Below are positions 26,828-34,859 of a stretch of DNA of 64,000 nt, piece after piece. The notes beneath the pieces were generated by a model. That model worked only from the letters and a program-made list of their open reading frames with translations. It made no database searches and was not told the origin of the DNA. Origin of the DNA: Paenibacillus ottowii (lineage in GTDB: Bacteria > Bacillota > Bacilli > Paenibacillales > Paenibacillaceae); the NCBI RefSeq assembly GCF_006874425.1, contig NZ_VIJZ01000006.1, positions 186,001-250,000 on the forward strand. The letters run 5' to 3'. Each line of letters starts with the position of its first letter. Within the stretch, counting starts at the first letter, position 1. Both the position numbers and the translations under genes were made by a program.

Positions 26828-28573
26828 TTATTTGCTTTTGGAATAATCCCGCACACGCGGCTTGATCAGCGAAACGTCCACAGCCTCATACGAAATTTGT
26901 GGCCCTTCCGGTGTCCAGTCTGCTATCGTTGTTTTCAGAAAATCCTCATCATTACGGTCCGGGAAATCCGGCTTATAATGAGCCCCGCGGCTTTCGTTGC
27001 GCAACAGCGCCCCTTTGGTCATGGCCTCGGCCAGCTCCATCATATTCCACAGTTGACGTGTAAACGCCGCGCCCGCATTATTCCAGCGTGAAGCGTCATT
27101 AATATTAATGTTGGAATAACGCTCCTTCAGCTCCTTGATCTTGTGGATCGTAGCTTCCAGTTTGTCATTATACCGAACCACGGTCATATTGTTCGTCATC
27201 CACTCACCCAGCTCTTTATGAAGAACATAGGCATTTTCTTTTCCGTCCATATGCAAAATACGTTCATACTTCTCTGTCTGCTGATTGACTGCCGCATCAA
27301 ATACCGAAGAAGCTACATCCTGTGCAGACTTTTTCAAACCCTTAATGTATTCCACAGCCTTCGGTCCAGCCACCATCCCGCCATAAATGGCCGACAGCAA
27401 TGAGTTTGCACCCAAGCGATTCGCTCCGTGATACTGGAACTCACATTCACCTGCCGCGAACAGGCCCGGTATATTCGTCATCTGATTATAATCGACCCAC
27501 ATGCCGCCCATTGAATAATGAACAGCCGGGAATATTTTCATTGGGATTTTACGCGGATCGTCACCGACAAATTTTTCATAAATTTCAATAATGCCGCCCA
27601 GCTTTACATCCAGCTCTTTCGGGTCCTTATGGGACAGGTCGAGGTAAACCATGTTCTCGCCATTAATCCCCAGCCCCTCATCAACGCATACACTGAATAT
27701 TTCACGGGTTGCAATATCACGAGGCACCAGATTCCCGTATGCCGGATACTTTTCTTCGAGGAAGTACCAAGGCTTGCCGTCCTTATACGTCCAAATACGA
27801 CCGCCCTCTCCCCGTGCTGACTCGGACATGAGACGCAGCTTGTCGTCACCAGGTATAGCCGTCGGGTGAATCTGAATAAACTCACCGTTCGCATAGCGAA
27901 CGCCTTGCTGATACACCGCACCGGCAGCCGTCCCGGTATTAATGACAGAATTCGTGGTTTTGCCGAAAATAATCCCAGGACCTCCGGACGCCAGAATAAC
28001 TGCATCCGCCGCAAAAGTCTTCACTTCCATCGTACGCAAGTCCTGCGCGCAAATCCCTCGGCAAATGCCTTCATCATCCAGTACAGCCTGTAAAAACTCC
28101 CAGTTTTCGTACTTGGTCACCAAACCTGCAGATTCCCAGCGCCGGACCTGCTCATCGAGAGCGTACAGGAGCTGCTGTCCTGTCGTCGCACCCGCAAAGG
28201 CTGTCCGATGATGCTGGGTACCGCCGAAGCGGCGGAAATCCAGCAGTCCTTCTGGTGTCCGATTAAACATGACACCCATGCGGTCCATGAGATGGATGAT
28301 TCCCGGAGCCGCTTCGCACATCGCTTTTACCGGCGGCTGGTTGGCCAGAAAGTCACCGCCATAGACTGAATCATCAAAGTGAATCCAAGGTGAGTCTCCC
28401 TCACCTTTGGTATTTACCGCCCCGTTGATGCCCCCTTGAGCACAAACGGAGTGGGATCTTTTGACCGGAACCAGAGAAAATAAATGAACGTGGACTCCCG
28501 CCTCTGCCGCCTTGATCGTAGCCATTAGACCCGCCAGACCGCCGCCCACGACAATAATGTTGGATGCTGCCAT
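26828..28573 (-). CDS. sdhA: Succinate dehydrogenase flavoprotein subunit
   Basis: A 581-residue catalytic subunit oxidising succinate to fumarate. FAD-binding start IVVGGGLAGLMATIKAAEAG; HSVCAQGGINGAVNTKGEGDS; the covalent-FAD region RFGGTQHHRTAFAGATTGQQLLYAL; the active-site loop HPTAIPG with SARGEGGRIW; and HYSMGGMWVDYNQMTNIPGLFAAGECEFQYHGANRLGANSLLSA. The C-terminal domain is complete. It sits 93 bases after sdhC and 20 bases before sdhB. Confidence 0.97.
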   Translation of the reverse strand: MAASNIIVVGGGLAGLMATIKAAEAGVHVHLFSLVPVKRSHSVCAQGGINGAVNTKGEGDSPWIHFDDSVYGGDFLANQPPVKAMCEAAPGIIHLMDRMGVMFNRTPEGLLDFRRFGGTQHHRTAFAGATTGQQLLYALDEQVRRWESAGLVTKYENWEFLQAVLDDEGICRGICAQDLRTMEVKTFAADAVILASGGPGIIFGKTTNSVINTGTAAGAVYQQGVRYANGEFIQIHPTAIPGDDKLRLMSESARGEGGRIWTYKDGKPWYFLEEKYPAYGNLVPRDIATREIFSVCVDEGLGINGENMVYLDLSHKDPKELDVKLGGIIEIYEKFVGDDPRKIPMKIFPAVHYSMGGMWVDYNQMTNIPGLFAAGECEFQYHGANRLGANSLLSAIYGGMVAGPKAVEYIKGLKKSAQDVASSVFDAAVNQQTEKYERILHMDGKENAYVLHKELGEWMTNNMTVVRYNDKLEATIHKIKELKERYSNININDASRWNNAGAAFTRQLWNMMELAEAMTKGALLRNESRGAHYKPDFPDRNDEDFLKTTIADWTPEGPQISYEAVDVSLIKPRVRDYSKSK

Positions 28574-28666
28574 TTCTGCTCACTCCTTCTTTTCAGGATT
28601 TGTACGAAATCCTCTTTTCCAATCCAAAATAAAATCTCAACACGATGTATCAATTAAATGACTCAT

Positions 28667-29341
28667 TTACAGTAGCTGTTTAAAAGGACCGTATTGCACC
28701 AAGGCTGTGGCCATCTGCTGGAATTCCGCGCTGCGGAATGCAAACAGAGAAGCAATGAATCCGATCGACACTACCACGAACAGGGTCATACAGATGTAGG
28801 AAGATACCTTTTGGGCACGTGGTCCGACGGTAATCCCCCAACTGACCATAAACGCCCATAGACCGTTAGCAAAGTGAAAGGATGCCGAAACGACGCTGAT
28901 TAAATACAAAATAAAATAGACCGGGTTCGTCACTATGCCGTGCATTACACCGCCCAGCTCCTCATGAGTTACATTACCCAGGGCCACCTGAATGCGTGTG
29001 TCGTATACATGCCAGATAATAAATACAAACGTAATGACGCCGGAAATACGCTGGAACAAAAAGCGCCAGTTGCGCGAATAGCCAAACCTTTTGACATTCG
29101 GGTCAGCCTGATAAGCGATATACAAGCCATAGATTCCATGGAACAGTAATGGCAAGTAGATAAATAATGTTTCTAGCACAATAACCAGTGGCAAACCATT
29201 CAGGAAGGCCACGCTGCGATTAAATCCTTCCTTCCCACCCTCCACCGCTGTGAAGTTCGTCACCAAATGCTCAACAAAAAATAGAGCCAATGGAATGACG
29301 CCAAGAAGCGAATGCAGCTTTCTGGAATAAAATCCTCTCAT
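28667..29341 (-). CDS. sdhC: Succinate dehydrogenase cytochrome b558 subunit
   Basis: A 224-residue membrane anchor with five helices, typical for the single large di-heme cytochrome b of Bacillus complex II. Candidate heme-ligating His residues occur in KLHSLLGVIPLALFFVEHLVTN, LLFHGIYGLYI, FVFIIWHVYDTR and ASFHFANGLWAFMVSWG. It holds the quinone site and anchors SdhA and SdhB. First gene of sdhCAB; the start ATG is ten bases from GAAGGGAG. A LysR gene is transcribed divergently 226 bases away. Confidence 0.95.
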   Translation of the reverse strand: MRGFYSRKLHSLLGVIPLALFFVEHLVTNFTAVEGGKEGFNRSVAFLNGLPLVIVLETLFIYLPLLFHGIYGLYIAYQADPNVKRFGYSRNWRFLFQRISGVITFVFIIWHVYDTRIQVALGNVTHEELGGVMHGIVTNPVYFILYLISVVSASFHFANGLWAFMVSWGITVGPRAQKVSSYICMTLFVVVSIGFIASLFAFRSAEFQQMATALVQYGPFKQLL

Positions 29342-29406
29342 CTAGGTCATGCTCCCTTCTCCCAATAATAGCGTTTTCAATAGTAATATAACATATAAAA
29401 TGACAG

Positions 29407-29446
29407 TTCCCGACAGGAAATGTCCAACAAGGTGTCCCTTATAAGG
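29407..29446. promoter_or_regulatory. Inverted repeats between sdhC and the LysR gene
   Basis: TTCC-N5-GGAA at 29407-29419 and the perfect palindrome CCTTATAAGG at 29437-29446 lie in the divergent promoter region. They are candidate regulator sites. On the plus strand TTTCAT (29477-29482), 17 bases, TATAAT (29500-29505) is a plausible promoter for the LysR gene. Confidence 0.4.
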
Positions 29447-29567
29447 AAAAACAAAAGTGTGAACATCTTGTGTCGCTTTCATGTTACTCCTTTTCGGCTT
29501 ATAATGGAATTGCAATATACGTATTAATTATTATGTCTTTTTTGCATATAGAGAGGAAGTGGATGAT

Positions 29568-30473
29568 TTGTTTGAGGATTTGAATGCTTTTGCCGTCGTT
29601 GTCGAGCAGTCCAGCCTGAATAAAGCCTCCAAACTGCTGAATCTGTCCCAACCTGCCCTGTCCCGTAAAATTGCCAAGCTGGAGGAAGAGCTGGGTGTCC
29701 ATCTCTTCGATCGCCGCGGCAAACGGCTCGAAATTACATCGACTGGCCGATTTGTATATACTTTCGCGCTGGAGCAGCGGCAACGACAGCTTCGTTTCTT
29801 ACAAAAGCTCTCCCAGCACAAAAATGAAGCTCAAAGCATGCTTACACTGGGTGCCAGTCTCACGACGCTCCAAACGACGCTGCCGACCCTCGTCGAAGCT
29901 TTCATGAGCAAGCATCCTCAGACTGAGCTGAAGCTGCTCACCGGCAAAACGCATGAAATCGTCGCCTTTATACGCGACAAAAAGGCAGACGCCGGTATAG
30001 TCGGGTCTGCCATTCATGAAGCCGGACTGCGTTGCATTCCGTTATTTGACGATCATTTGGAGCTAGTCGTTCCCATCGGACATGAATTAACAGCCAAGAC
30101 GGGAACAGTCTCGATGAAGGATCTGCAAGGACTGCCGATGATTATTTTCTCCAAAGGAACCTGGTATCGCAGCCTGACGGATGATTTGTTCCAGCGCAGC
30201 GGCATTATGCCGGATATTCGTATGGAGATTGACTCCTTTGAGGCGATTGTACGCCTGCTTCCCACCTGCAAGGCATCCGCTTTGCTGCCCAAATCCTATT
30301 TGCGCAGCGAACTGCTGCGAGATAATGGACTTACTGCATTGTACTTGCCTGATTTGAAGGAGACACGTCGAACGACCTCCCTCATCTACTCAGAAACGGC
30401 CGATCTCGGCCCGACAGCACGACGCTGGATTAGCGAGACACGTGCATCGTTTGCAGGCCACCGTATGGTGTAG
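29568..30473 (+). CDS. LysR-family regulator divergent from sdhCAB
   Basis: About 301 residues. N-terminal winged helix-turn-helix (SLNKASKLLNLSQPALSRKIAKLEEELG), linker helix, then an effector domain from about 88 (MLTLGASLTTLQTTLPTLVEAF). The start is ambiguous: GTG at 29559 sits too close to GAGAGG, so the TTG at 29568 giving MFEDLNAF is preferred. Divergent LysR genes commonly control the neighbouring operon, so regulation of succinate dehydrogenase by a TCA-cycle or redox signal is a fair inference, similar in spirit to CcpC. It ends five bases from the convergent ktrA gene. Confidence 0.88.
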   Translation: MFEDLNAFAVVVEQSSLNKASKLLNLSQPALSRKIAKLEEELGVHLFDRRGKRLEITSTGRFVYTFALEQRQRQLRFLQKLSQHKNEAQSMLTLGASLTTLQTTLPTLVEAFMSKHPQTELKLLTGKTHEIVAFIRDKKADAGIVGSAIHEAGLRCIPLFDDHLELVVPIGHELTAKTGTVSMKDLQGLPMIIFSKGTWYRSLTDDLFQRSGIMPDIRMEIDSFEAIVRLLPTCKASALLPKSYLRSELLRDNGLTALYLPDLKETRRTTSLIYSETADLGPTARRWISETRASFAGHRMV

Positions 30474-30478
30474 AGGAT

Positions 30479-31156
30479 CTAAGCCTCTTCATTGACGTTA
30501 ACGACCTCATCCTCAAAGCGACCTATATTGTCATTGGAGCCGATAATGACCATAATATCGTCTGCTTTCAGCCGATCCATAGCTGTCGGTGCGATTAAAA
30601 TACCATTCGCCGTATGAAGCGCCACGATGCTGCAACCAAAGCGGGTACGAGCGTTTAATTCTGCTAACGTTTTGCCATTCAAGCATGCAGGCACATTGAG
30701 TTCCACAATGCTGTATTCCTTGGACAGCTCCAAATAATCGAGCAGATTGGGCGTGACCAGCTGATGCGCTACCCGGACCCCCATATCCCGTTCCGGATAA
30801 ATGACTCGGTCCACACCAAGCTTCTCTAACGCACGCCCATGCAGCACAGATATGGCTTTGGCTACGACTTTTCTCACACCCAGCTCCTTCAGCAAAATGG
30901 CGGTCAGGATGCTTACCTGAATATCATCCCCAATCGCAACAATGCCGCAATCGAAATTACGGATGCCCAGTGATCGCAACGCATCTTCATCTGTGGCGTC
31001 CGCTACGACAGTATGTGTCAGGATCTCACTCATACTGTCCACAACATCCTCATTCCGATCAATGCCCAGCACCTCGCATCCCATATCCACCAATTGCAAA
31101 GCCAGGCTTGAGCCAAACCGCCCCAAGCCAATGACTACAAACTGCTGCGTTTTCAT
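30479..31156 (-). CDS. ktrA: KtrA/KtrC potassium-channel regulatory subunit (RCK domains)
   Basis: A 225-residue cytosolic gating ring subunit. RCK-N domain with nucleotide-binding GLGRFGSSLALQL (about 9-21) and VVADATDEDALRSLGI; RCK-C domain from about 135 (YSIVELNVPACLNGKTLAELNARTRFGCSIVALH). ATP, ADP and c-di-AMP bind such rings to set the conductance of the membrane subunit. It lies 18 bases downstream of ktrB on the same transcript, so the c-di-AMP riboswitch ahead of ktrB also governs it. Confidence 0.93.
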   Translation of the reverse strand: MKTQQFVVIGLGRFGSSLALQLVDMGCEVLGIDRNEDVVDSMSEILTHTVVADATDEDALRSLGIRNFDCGIVAIGDDIQVSILTAILLKELGVRKVVAKAISVLHGRALEKLGVDRVIYPERDMGVRVAHQLVTPNLLDYLELSKEYSIVELNVPACLNGKTLAELNARTRFGCSIVALHTANGILIAPTAMDRLKADDIMVIIGSNDNIGRFEDEVVNVNEEA

Positions 31157-31174
31157 ATCTACTCGAAAACTCCC

Positions 31175-32515
31175 TTACCCTATAATTATTTTACCTTCTG
31201 GATGACGATACAATTCCTTACCCTTTTTTGGTCCCAGGGCATAAGCCAGCGTGAGCGGGCCCAGCCTGCCTGCAAACATCGTCAGAGTAATCACCAGCTT
31301 GCCTACAACTGTCAAATCAGGTGTAAGCCCCATAGACAGCCCTACCGTACCAAATGCAGACACCGTCTCGAACAAGATCATCAGAAAATGATGATCCTCG
31401 GTTGCGGACAGAATCATCGTCACGCCGATCACGAACAGCAGCCCCAGCAATGTAATGGTCAAAGCCTTATAAATTCGTGCCTGCGCAAGTCGGTACCGGA
31501 ACAGCACAATATCTTCCCGTCCCCGCAGCATCGAAAACACCGCTCCAATGAGCAGGGCAAACGTAGTGGTCTTAATCCCGCCTCCAGTGGAGCCAGGCGA
31601 AGCCCCAATAAACATGAGTATGATGATAAAAAACTGCGTAGCCTGCCGCAAGCCTGCAATGTCCAGCGTGTTGGCGCCTGCGGTACGGGGGGTAACCGAC
31701 TGGAATAAAGATCCCAGCACTTTCCCCCCCCAATCCAGCGAGCCAAGCGTCTTCGGATTCGTAAACTCAAATACAAAAATGACGAGTGTCCCGACTACAA
31801 TCAGAACAGCTGTCATGCTGAGTACCACCTTGGTATGTAAGGACAGTCTCTTGCGTTTGCGGTATTCTACCAGGTCTGACATCACGACAAAACCAATGCC
31901 GCCCGAAATAATGAGGAAGATAGCTGTAAAATTAACAATTGGATCATATACATAACCTGTCAGGCTGCGAAATTCACCGAACAAATCAAAACCAGCATTA
32001 TTAAACATGGAAATCGCATGCCAGATTCCAAAATAAATCGCTCTGCCTACCGGCATATCAAACGACCAGCGAATCGAAAAAATGGCTGCACATACGCCTT
32101 CAATAATCAGCGAGTACCATAGCACCTTGCGGATCAATCCGACAATTCCTTCGACAGAGGTCTGATTCATCGCTTCTTGCAAAATAAGGCGCTCCCGCAA
32201 GGAAATGCGACGTTTGAACACCAACGCGATCAAGGTAGCCATGGTCATAAAGCCAAGACCGCCGACTTGGATCAGCGCAACGATAACAATTTGACCAAAA
32301 GTTGTAAAAAAGAGTCCTGTATCCTTAACCACAAGCCCGGTTACACAGGTCGCGGACGCAGCCGTAAACAAGGCGTCTATAAACGCAAGTGGCTTCCCCG
32401 TTGTATTGGAAATAGGCAGCATTAACAATAAACTACCTATAAGAATGATAATAGCGAAGCCTGCAACGAATATCTGCGGTGGAGAAAGCCGAAGCCAGCT
32501 TGCATTGGGATTCAT
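31175..32515 (-). CDS. ktrB: Trk/Ktr potassium transporter membrane subunit
   Basis: A 446-residue TrkH/KtrB-type protein, with four repeated membrane-pore-membrane units. Selectivity-filter loops can be seen at ASATCVTGLVVKDTGLF, SMFNNAGFDLFGEF, PRTAGANTLDI and ETVSAFGTVGLSMGLTPDL. Its translation start is odd: the strong site GGGAGGAG is five bases from a three-codon frame ATG-AAT-AGA whose stop TGA overlaps the ktrB ATG, and 13 bases from the ktrB ATG itself, so coupled re-initiation is possible. Expressed from a promoter and riboswitch upstream. Confidence 0.93.
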   Translation of the reverse strand: MNPNASWLRLSPPQIFVAGFAIIILIGSLLLMLPISNTTGKPLAFIDALFTAASATCVTGLVVKDTGLFFTTFGQIVIVALIQVGGLGFMTMATLIALVFKRRISLRERLILQEAMNQTSVEGIVGLIRKVLWYSLIIEGVCAAIFSIRWSFDMPVGRAIYFGIWHAISMFNNAGFDLFGEFRSLTGYVYDPIVNFTAIFLIISGGIGFVVMSDLVEYRKRKRLSLHTKVVLSMTAVLIVVGTLVIFVFEFTNPKTLGSLDWGGKVLGSLFQSVTPRTAGANTLDIAGLRQATQFFIIILMFIGASPGSTGGGIKTTTFALLIGAVFSMLRGREDIVLFRYRLAQARIYKALTITLLGLLFVIGVTMILSATEDHHFLMILFETVSAFGTVGLSMGLTPDLTVVGKLVITLTMFAGRLGPLTLAYALGPKKGKELYRHPEGKIIIG

Positions 32516-32585
32516 CTATTCATCACTTCTCCTCCCTGGTGAATTATGAGCATGGAAATCGCTATTTACTCTCACTTTTACACAC

Positions 32586-32765
32586 AAAAAAAGACACCGG
32601 AAAACCGAGTGCCCCTGACTTGGTTCCTGCCCATAGCCTACGAGGTTAGCTGACGGATTCGGACAGTACAGTATGCCCTATTTACACTCCCGTTCCATCT
32701 GGATCGGCTGTAAAATTCACCCCAGTAACATGGTTCCCCCGTTTTCTCATGAAATTCGGCTTAAA
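32586..32765 (-). ncRNA. ydaO-type c-di-AMP riboswitch controlling ktrBA
   Basis: On the minus strand the conserved core blocks of the ydaO/yuaA RNA are present in order: GCCGAAT near 32760, CGGGGGAACCA (about 32741-32731), GGGGTGAATT (about 32723-32714), ACAGCCGATCC, then CCGAATCCGTCAGCTAAC and CTCGTAGG (32662-32637). Past the aptamer is an intrinsic terminator: a GGCAC/CGG arm and CCG/GTGTC arm with one bulge (32612-32593), then seven T (32592-32586). This arrangement is the known OFF switch in which c-di-AMP stops transcription of potassium importers. Confidence 0.93.
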
Positions 32766-32807
32766 TGTATATCATTACCTAATATATTTCATAGGCATTG
32801 CCTCAAG

Positions 32808-32836
32808 ATTATAATCCTTCTCTGTCCAGATCACAA
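32808..32836 (-). promoter_or_regulatory. Sigma-A promoter of ktrBA and its riboswitch leader
   Basis: Minus strand: TTGTGA (32836-32831), exactly 17 bases, TATAAT (32813-32808). Transcription would begin about 35 bases before the first conserved riboswitch block. The remainder of the gap up to 33033 has no other clear signal; a TATGAT about 50 bases before the CPBP gene may be its -10. Confidence 0.8.
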
Positions 32837-33033
32837 AACTGATTTCGTCGAAAAAACGTGAAATTGGCTTTAATTTGTGAATGGGCATCGTTTAATCACA
32901 GCTTATCTAATTTTATTAAAACTTTACAGTGCTTTCACTCTATTTTCATGAATATCGCTGGTCTGTTGGCGGGAACCTGTGCAGTATGATATCTTTAATG
33001 GATGTTCTTATTTACAGATTAAGGAGGAAACTC

Positions 33034-34761
33034 ATGAATCCTATCGGGAAACCGGTCGTGCTCACGGCCAACTTCAAAAAATTAGGCTTGCTGGGCGGGG
33101 TTGGCCTGATTTGCTTTTTTATCTTTCAATTGCTTCTTCCCTCGCTTAGCAATCCAAGTCCGGAAACATTGACGAATGCAAAGGTCATCAGCAAACAAGA
33201 AGCGGTCATACATGCCCTCGACTTTGCCCGTTCCGAACTGGGCTATACGGAATCACAGCCAGAGAAGCCGGTTGTGACCTATCAGGCTGAAACGGATTTA
33301 TACGGTTATTTATCCAGAGAAAAACTGCTTCAACAGTACGATCGCACATGGAAAAAAAATTATCCTTATGAAACCTTTCGGGTTGATTTGCCTGATTCCT
33401 CAGGCAAGGGCAAGCTGCAAATTCATGTGGATTTATCCACTGGGAAGGTCGTTAGCTTTAAACGGATCACCTCCAGCACCAATTACACACAGGCTGATGT
33501 TTCTACGGATGAACAAGCACAAAACAGGCTTGTACGTATAGCTGAGGGCGACATGACGCTCGAAGCCAAGGAAGAGGCTGCGGCGATATGGATCAAACGT
33601 TTTGGCTTTAAGCCATCGAAATTGAAGCTCGCCACCACTGAGGGGGATGGTGGGCTGAAGTATACTGTGAACGAAAAGAAAATCGGCGCCTCGGTACTTA
33701 CACTGTCTTTTACTTTTGAAGACGGGGATGTTCGCTCGTTTACCCAAAGCTTTTCGGCCCCTTCGTCCTACACCGACTATGTTAAACAGCAAACATACTG
33801 GGCGAATTGGATGACTTATGCGGGTTATGCCCTATTTAGCTTTGTACTGGGCGTGCTTTCCATTGTGTATGCGTCACTCACTCGACGACATACTTCATTT
33901 GTTCGCGGTATTATTCTGTCCATTGTATACTTTATTGCTAGTGTAGCTGGGACAATGAACATGCTGCCTTTGCTGCAATCTGAAGCAGGCAGTAAGGGTA
34001 TGCTTATCTTTCTTATGATATTCCAGATTGGTGTAACCTTTTTCATGGCTGTCGCCATCTATTTCTCCTTGGTCGGTGGTGACGGGCTTATGCGTCAGAT
34101 TGGACTCAATGCATGGCCACGTGCCAAAGAGCCAGGCTACGGGCTGTATGTGCTTCGCAGCATGTATGTCGGCTACTTGTGGGCCTTTATTTTACTCGGC
34201 GTACAATCCATTTTATTCTTTGTACTAGAGCGCACATTTAATACGTTCTCCACAACAGACGCCACGCAATCCCCTTACAATATGGCTTATCCATGGCTAC
34301 TACCAATTATGGCCTGGATGGCAGGGATTGGAGAAGAGACTGTCTACCGTCTGTTTGGTATTCCGATGGTCAAAAAAATAGTCAAAAATACGTTTGTTGC
34401 TTGTCTGATCACTACGCTTATTTGGGCATTGGGACATACGCTTTATCCGATCTATCCGGTGATTTCCAGACCTATTGAACTGACTTTTCTTGGTTTGCTG
34501 TTTAGTTTTGTGTTCCTGCGTTACGGCTTTATCGCCGCCATGTTCAGCCATATTATTTTTGATAGCATACTCATGGGGCTCAGCGTGATCAGTCTGGGAG
34601 ACACTGTAAATGTGAGCGCCGGTCTATTCTGGATCTTACTTCCGGCTATTGTCGGTTACATCATTTACTGGTTTAGCCCTAAAAAGCCTAATCGAACCAT
34701 ATTTGAACCCGTAAGAAAAACGTCTATCGACGAACTTTCACAGGAGCCAGACCGCGCTTAG
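33034..34761 (+). CDS. CPBP-family intramembrane metalloprotease with extracytoplasmic N-terminal domain
   Basis: About 575 residues. A membrane helix (about 15-35) leads to an extracytoplasmic region to about residue 250 made of PepSY-like units (KVISKQEAVIHALDFARSELGY and later IAEGDMTLEAKEEAAAIWI). Then come about eight membrane helices with the CPBP/Abi catalytic motifs: EE-x3-R in GIGEETVYRLFG, a His in WALGHTLYP and a second in MFSHIIFDS. Bacterial members are Rce1-like proteases linked to bacteriocin immunity or protein processing; the role here is unknown. ATG 33034 follows AAGGAGGAAA at a good distance; the longer frame from 32929 is rejected. Confidence 0.88.
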   Translation: MNPIGKPVVLTANFKKLGLLGGVGLICFFIFQLLLPSLSNPSPETLTNAKVISKQEAVIHALDFARSELGYTESQPEKPVVTYQAETDLYGYLSREKLLQQYDRTWKKNYPYETFRVDLPDSSGKGKLQIHVDLSTGKVVSFKRITSSTNYTQADVSTDEQAQNRLVRIAEGDMTLEAKEEAAAIWIKRFGFKPSKLKLATTEGDGGLKYTVNEKKIGASVLTLSFTFEDGDVRSFTQSFSAPSSYTDYVKQQTYWANWMTYAGYALFSFVLGVLSIVYASLTRRHTSFVRGIILSIVYFIASVAGTMNMLPLLQSEAGSKGMLIFLMIFQIGVTFFMAVAIYFSLVGGDGLMRQIGLNAWPRAKEPGYGLYVLRSMYVGYLWAFILLGVQSILFFVLERTFNTFSTTDATQSPYNMAYPWLLPIMAWMAGIGEETVYRLFGIPMVKKIVKNTFVACLITTLIWALGHTLYPIYPVISRPIELTFLGLLFSFVFLRYGFIAAMFSHIIFDSILMGLSVISLGDTVNVSAGLFWILLPAIVGYIIYWFSPKKPNRTIFEPVRKTSIDELSQEPDRA

Positions 34762-34777
34762 CGGAAGTTTTTCTTGC

Positions 34778-34824
34778 GATTATAGAATTGTTCAGCTCTG
34801 CTGAAAATTTATAATTCTATAATC
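34778..34824. terminator. Hairpin after the CPBP gene
   Basis: 12-bp perfect outer stem GATTATAGAATT (34778-34789)/AATTCTATAATC (34813-34824) with an inner stem TTCAGC/GCTGAA. It is followed by TAAAAAAA, so it is not a classic U-run terminator on the plus strand, but it separates two convergent genes. Confidence 0.6.
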
Positions 34825-34825
34825 T

Positions 34826-34859
34826 AAAAAAAGAGGAGCCGTATCCTACGACTCCTCTT
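34826..34859 (-). terminator. uvrC terminator overlapping its last codons
   Basis: 13-bp stem (34847-34859 with 34831-34843, one G-T pair) followed on the minus strand by seven T. The upstream arm lies in the last four codons and stop of uvrC. Confidence 0.9.
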
